From a virus: 64,000 nt of DNA. The stretch's first letter is position 1. Every line of letters begins with the position of its first letter. This document shows positions 62,327-64,000 of the stretch, in pieces. The translations under genes were made by a program, and so were the position numbers. The notes under the pieces were generated by a model. That model searched no databases. It had not been told where the DNA came from and saw only the letters and a program-made list of their open reading frames with translations. The DNA is taken from positions 1-64,000 of the IMG/VR virus record IMGVR_UViG_3300044634_002252; one strand, written 5' to 3'.

Positions 62327-64000
62327 TATGCCACCTCACTTAAAAATACAGACATCTCTGGGCCGTCTGAGGATACTGAGTACTCTATCTGATAAACTAC
62401 AAACCTATCGCTATCGTCTGATACTTGATTTATATTGTTTGTATCCTTATAGTTAATATTAACAATATCTCCTAGCTGTAATATTGGCACTCCAAAAACA
62501 TTAACCCCAACAGATTTTCTTGGCTTCATAACTTTAGATATCATCCAAGACATTAGATTTTCTGCATCGTCATGTGACTGTATATATGGTGCATCTAGGG
62601 TAAAATCTTTTTTACCATGAGTTAGTCTGCTAACCTTTATGTCCTGATAATCTTGCTTAAATTTTGTTGGATAACTAACTAATTGCTGACCATCAAATTG
62701 TGGATTAGATAGGTCGCTATTTTTATCAAAGTATTCATCTACAGTTAGCTCGTGAGTAGACTGCTGAGTAAAGGTAACTCCCTGAATTCTTAAGTAGTTT
62801 CCGCTTGTCTCATCTAAACTTAATGCTGTGTCAGTTGCATTAAATATTAAGAACTCTGCTCCATATGCAGTAGCCATAAATCCAGAAGTAGTGTATCCCT
62901 TTATTTGATTAAATGTTGGAGATAGCTTTGCATAAAGAGCTGGAAAAGCTTTGTCATATCTTATATTGAAGTAAGCGGCCTCTCTCATAATTGTTCCAAA
63001 CTCTTCAAAATAGATGTTGTATCTTGGCGGTTCTGATGGGCTAATTCCAGATAGATATGTTGACTGCACTACGCCACTTAGGGCATACTTTCTAAATGAT
63101 TCATTCATGCTTATCTCCTCTCCAGAGAAGACGTCGCTTATTGGAGTATCCAGTGCATACGCTGTATTTTGAGAATAATTATTTGTAATTGCATAAATAT
63201 TTTCAAACATGGCTCTGGATCCACCACGAACAAATAAACACATGTTTCTGTGTATTGGCAATGGATTGTCGTCTACGACTGTAGCTATTAGCTTATTATT
63301 AATATATAAGAAGAATCTTCTAGATGTTCCAATATCCTGGTACTCAACTGCTAGGTCATAGACAGTTGGTTTGTCTTCATTCGCCATTCTATATTGACCA
63401 GTAAAATTACCATCATCTACTAAGATTTGTGCGAAGCCGCCAAATAGCTTTACTGGCATAGCTTTGGTTTCAGAGCTATTGGTTGACTTTGCTACCTTAT
63501 AGAATAATACATTGTGTATTTCGTCTGAGTTATCGTACGAATTTATGTTATTTTCGGTAAGTGCAACTATCTCAAAAAAGTATCCATTGTTTGTTTCTGG
63601 ATTTACTAAAATTCCTAGACCGCCACTGGCACCAGAAATTATTGATGCTTGGCTTGGTGTGCTTGATGATCCTAAATAGTAAGATGACGATCCAATTGGA
63701 GTTTGTGCACTATTTACATTATTCTCAACTTTGCCAACAATCCTCATCCTAGAGCCAAAGTGTTTATACTTATCATCTAAAGGTTTGTATACGTATGATA
63801 TAAAGTCTGTTGGAGTATCGGCAGTTGTGAATGCTGGACCAGTAAATACAAAAGCTGATGACTGGATTGTTCCAGGAGCCATGGACTCTTCTGAAACATT
63901 TTCTAGCTGAGGTTTATAGGTTAGAAAGTTTTTAAGAATTCCAGTTCTAGAAGAATTTTGTGCAAGAGAATTATTAGAACCAATTGCTCCAGAAATAACT
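62326..64000 (-). CDS. Large minor tail protein, 5' end beyond the window
   Basis: The frame is open from the stop at 62326 to the right edge, so the gene continues beyond base 64000. The first Met in the window is at 63882, but the coding stretch (GSNNSLAQNSSRTGILKNF) extends further. It contains a LamG/jelly-roll-like region (QDIGTSRRFFLYINNKLIATVV) and a C-terminal part with GVPILQLGDIVNINYKD, typical of minor tail proteins that bind the tail tip. Virion role likely; receptor binding possible. Confidence 0.72.
   Translation of the reverse strand, partial: VISGAIGSNNSLAQNSSRTGILKNFLTYKPQLENVSEESMAPGTIQSSAFVFTGPAFTTADTPTDFISYVYKPLDDKYKHFGSRMRIVGKVENNVNSAQTPIGSSSYYLGSSSTPSQASIISGASGGLGILVNPETNNGYFFEIVALTENNINSYDNSDEIHNVLFYKVAKSTNSSETKAMPVKLFGGFAQILVDDGNFTGQYRMANEDKPTVYDLAVEYQDIGTSRRFFLYINNKLIATVVDDNPLPIHRNMCLFVRGGSRAMFENIYAITNNYSQNTAYALDTPISDVFSGEEISMNESFRKYALSGVVQSTYLSGISPSEPPRYNIYFEEFGTIMREAAYFNIRYDKAFPALYAKLSPTFNQIKGYTTSGFMATAYGAEFLIFNATDTALSLDETSGNYLRIQGVTFTQQSTHELTVDEYFDKNSDLSNPQFDGQQLVSYPTKFKQDYQDIKVSRLTHGKKDFTLDAPYIQSHDDAENLMSWMISKVMKPRKSVGVNVFGVPILQLGDIVNINYKDTNNINQVSDDSDRFVVYQIEYSVSSDGPEMSVFLSEVA

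Overview
The window is 64 kb of an AT-rich double-stranded DNA phage genome that appears to infect a low-GC actinobacterium. The evidence for the host is a WhiB-family regulator, a class Ib ribonucleotide reductase set (NrdE, NrdF, NrdI and NrdH), RpfB/NlpC-type cell-wall enzymes, and many promoters whose -10 box lies exactly 6 bases before a start codon (leaderless transcription, common in Actinobacteria). A freshwater actinobacterium is a plausible host, but that is inference. No integrase, attachment site or CRISPR array was seen. Portal, capsid, tail tube and tape-measure genes are absent and probably lie beyond base 64000.

Layout. Bases 1-5500 (+ strand) carry small, acidic, mostly unknown early-type proteins and a gene-poor segment (about 4100-4950). 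This segment holds four perfect DnaA boxes, many short iteron-like repeats, G-runs and a consensus promoter, and is the best candidate replication origin. Bases 5.5-19.2 kb are mixed-strand: DUF2061 membrane proteins, three peptidoglycan hydrolases (NlpC/P60, lytic transglycosylase, M23), a glycosyltransferase/FkbM methyltransferase cluster, a collagen-like fibre and two tRNAs. Bases 19.3-34.3 kb hold a surface- or small-molecule-modification island: SAM methyltransferase, SGNH hydrolase, three 2OG-Fe(II) oxygenases, sulfotransferase, APS-kinase-like protein, carbamoyltransferase, glycosyltransferase, a DUF6065-like pair and an RsmI-like methylase, mixed with WhiB, a pyrimidine-dimer glycosylase and a thermonuclease. 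Five tRNAs follow (34.28-34.76 kb, - strand). Bases 34.8-43 kb hold three exported proteins (a subtilase, a large FN3/Pro-rich protein, an Ig-like protein), holin-like proteins and NrdF/E/I. Bases 43-59.7 kb (- strand) hold terminase, RuvC-like, Cas4-like and other nucleases, three tandem 2OG oxygenases, a DnaQ-type exonuclease, RecA, NrdH, DNA polymerase III alpha, a putative ssDNA-binding protein, primase and DnaB helicase. Bases 59.7-64 kb begin the tail-protein region.

How the parts fit. The phage brings its own polymerase, exonuclease, primase, helicase, recombinase and dNTP supply, but no sliding clamp, clamp loader or initiator is visible here, so host DnaA and beta clamp are probably borrowed; the DnaA boxes agree with this. 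The long leftward late block has promoters embedded inside coding sequences. The most unusual content is six intact-motif 2OG-Fe(II) oxygenases, glycosyltransferases, sulfotransferases and a carbamoyltransferase together with a collagen-like fibre, which suggests extensive modification of virion or host-surface components.
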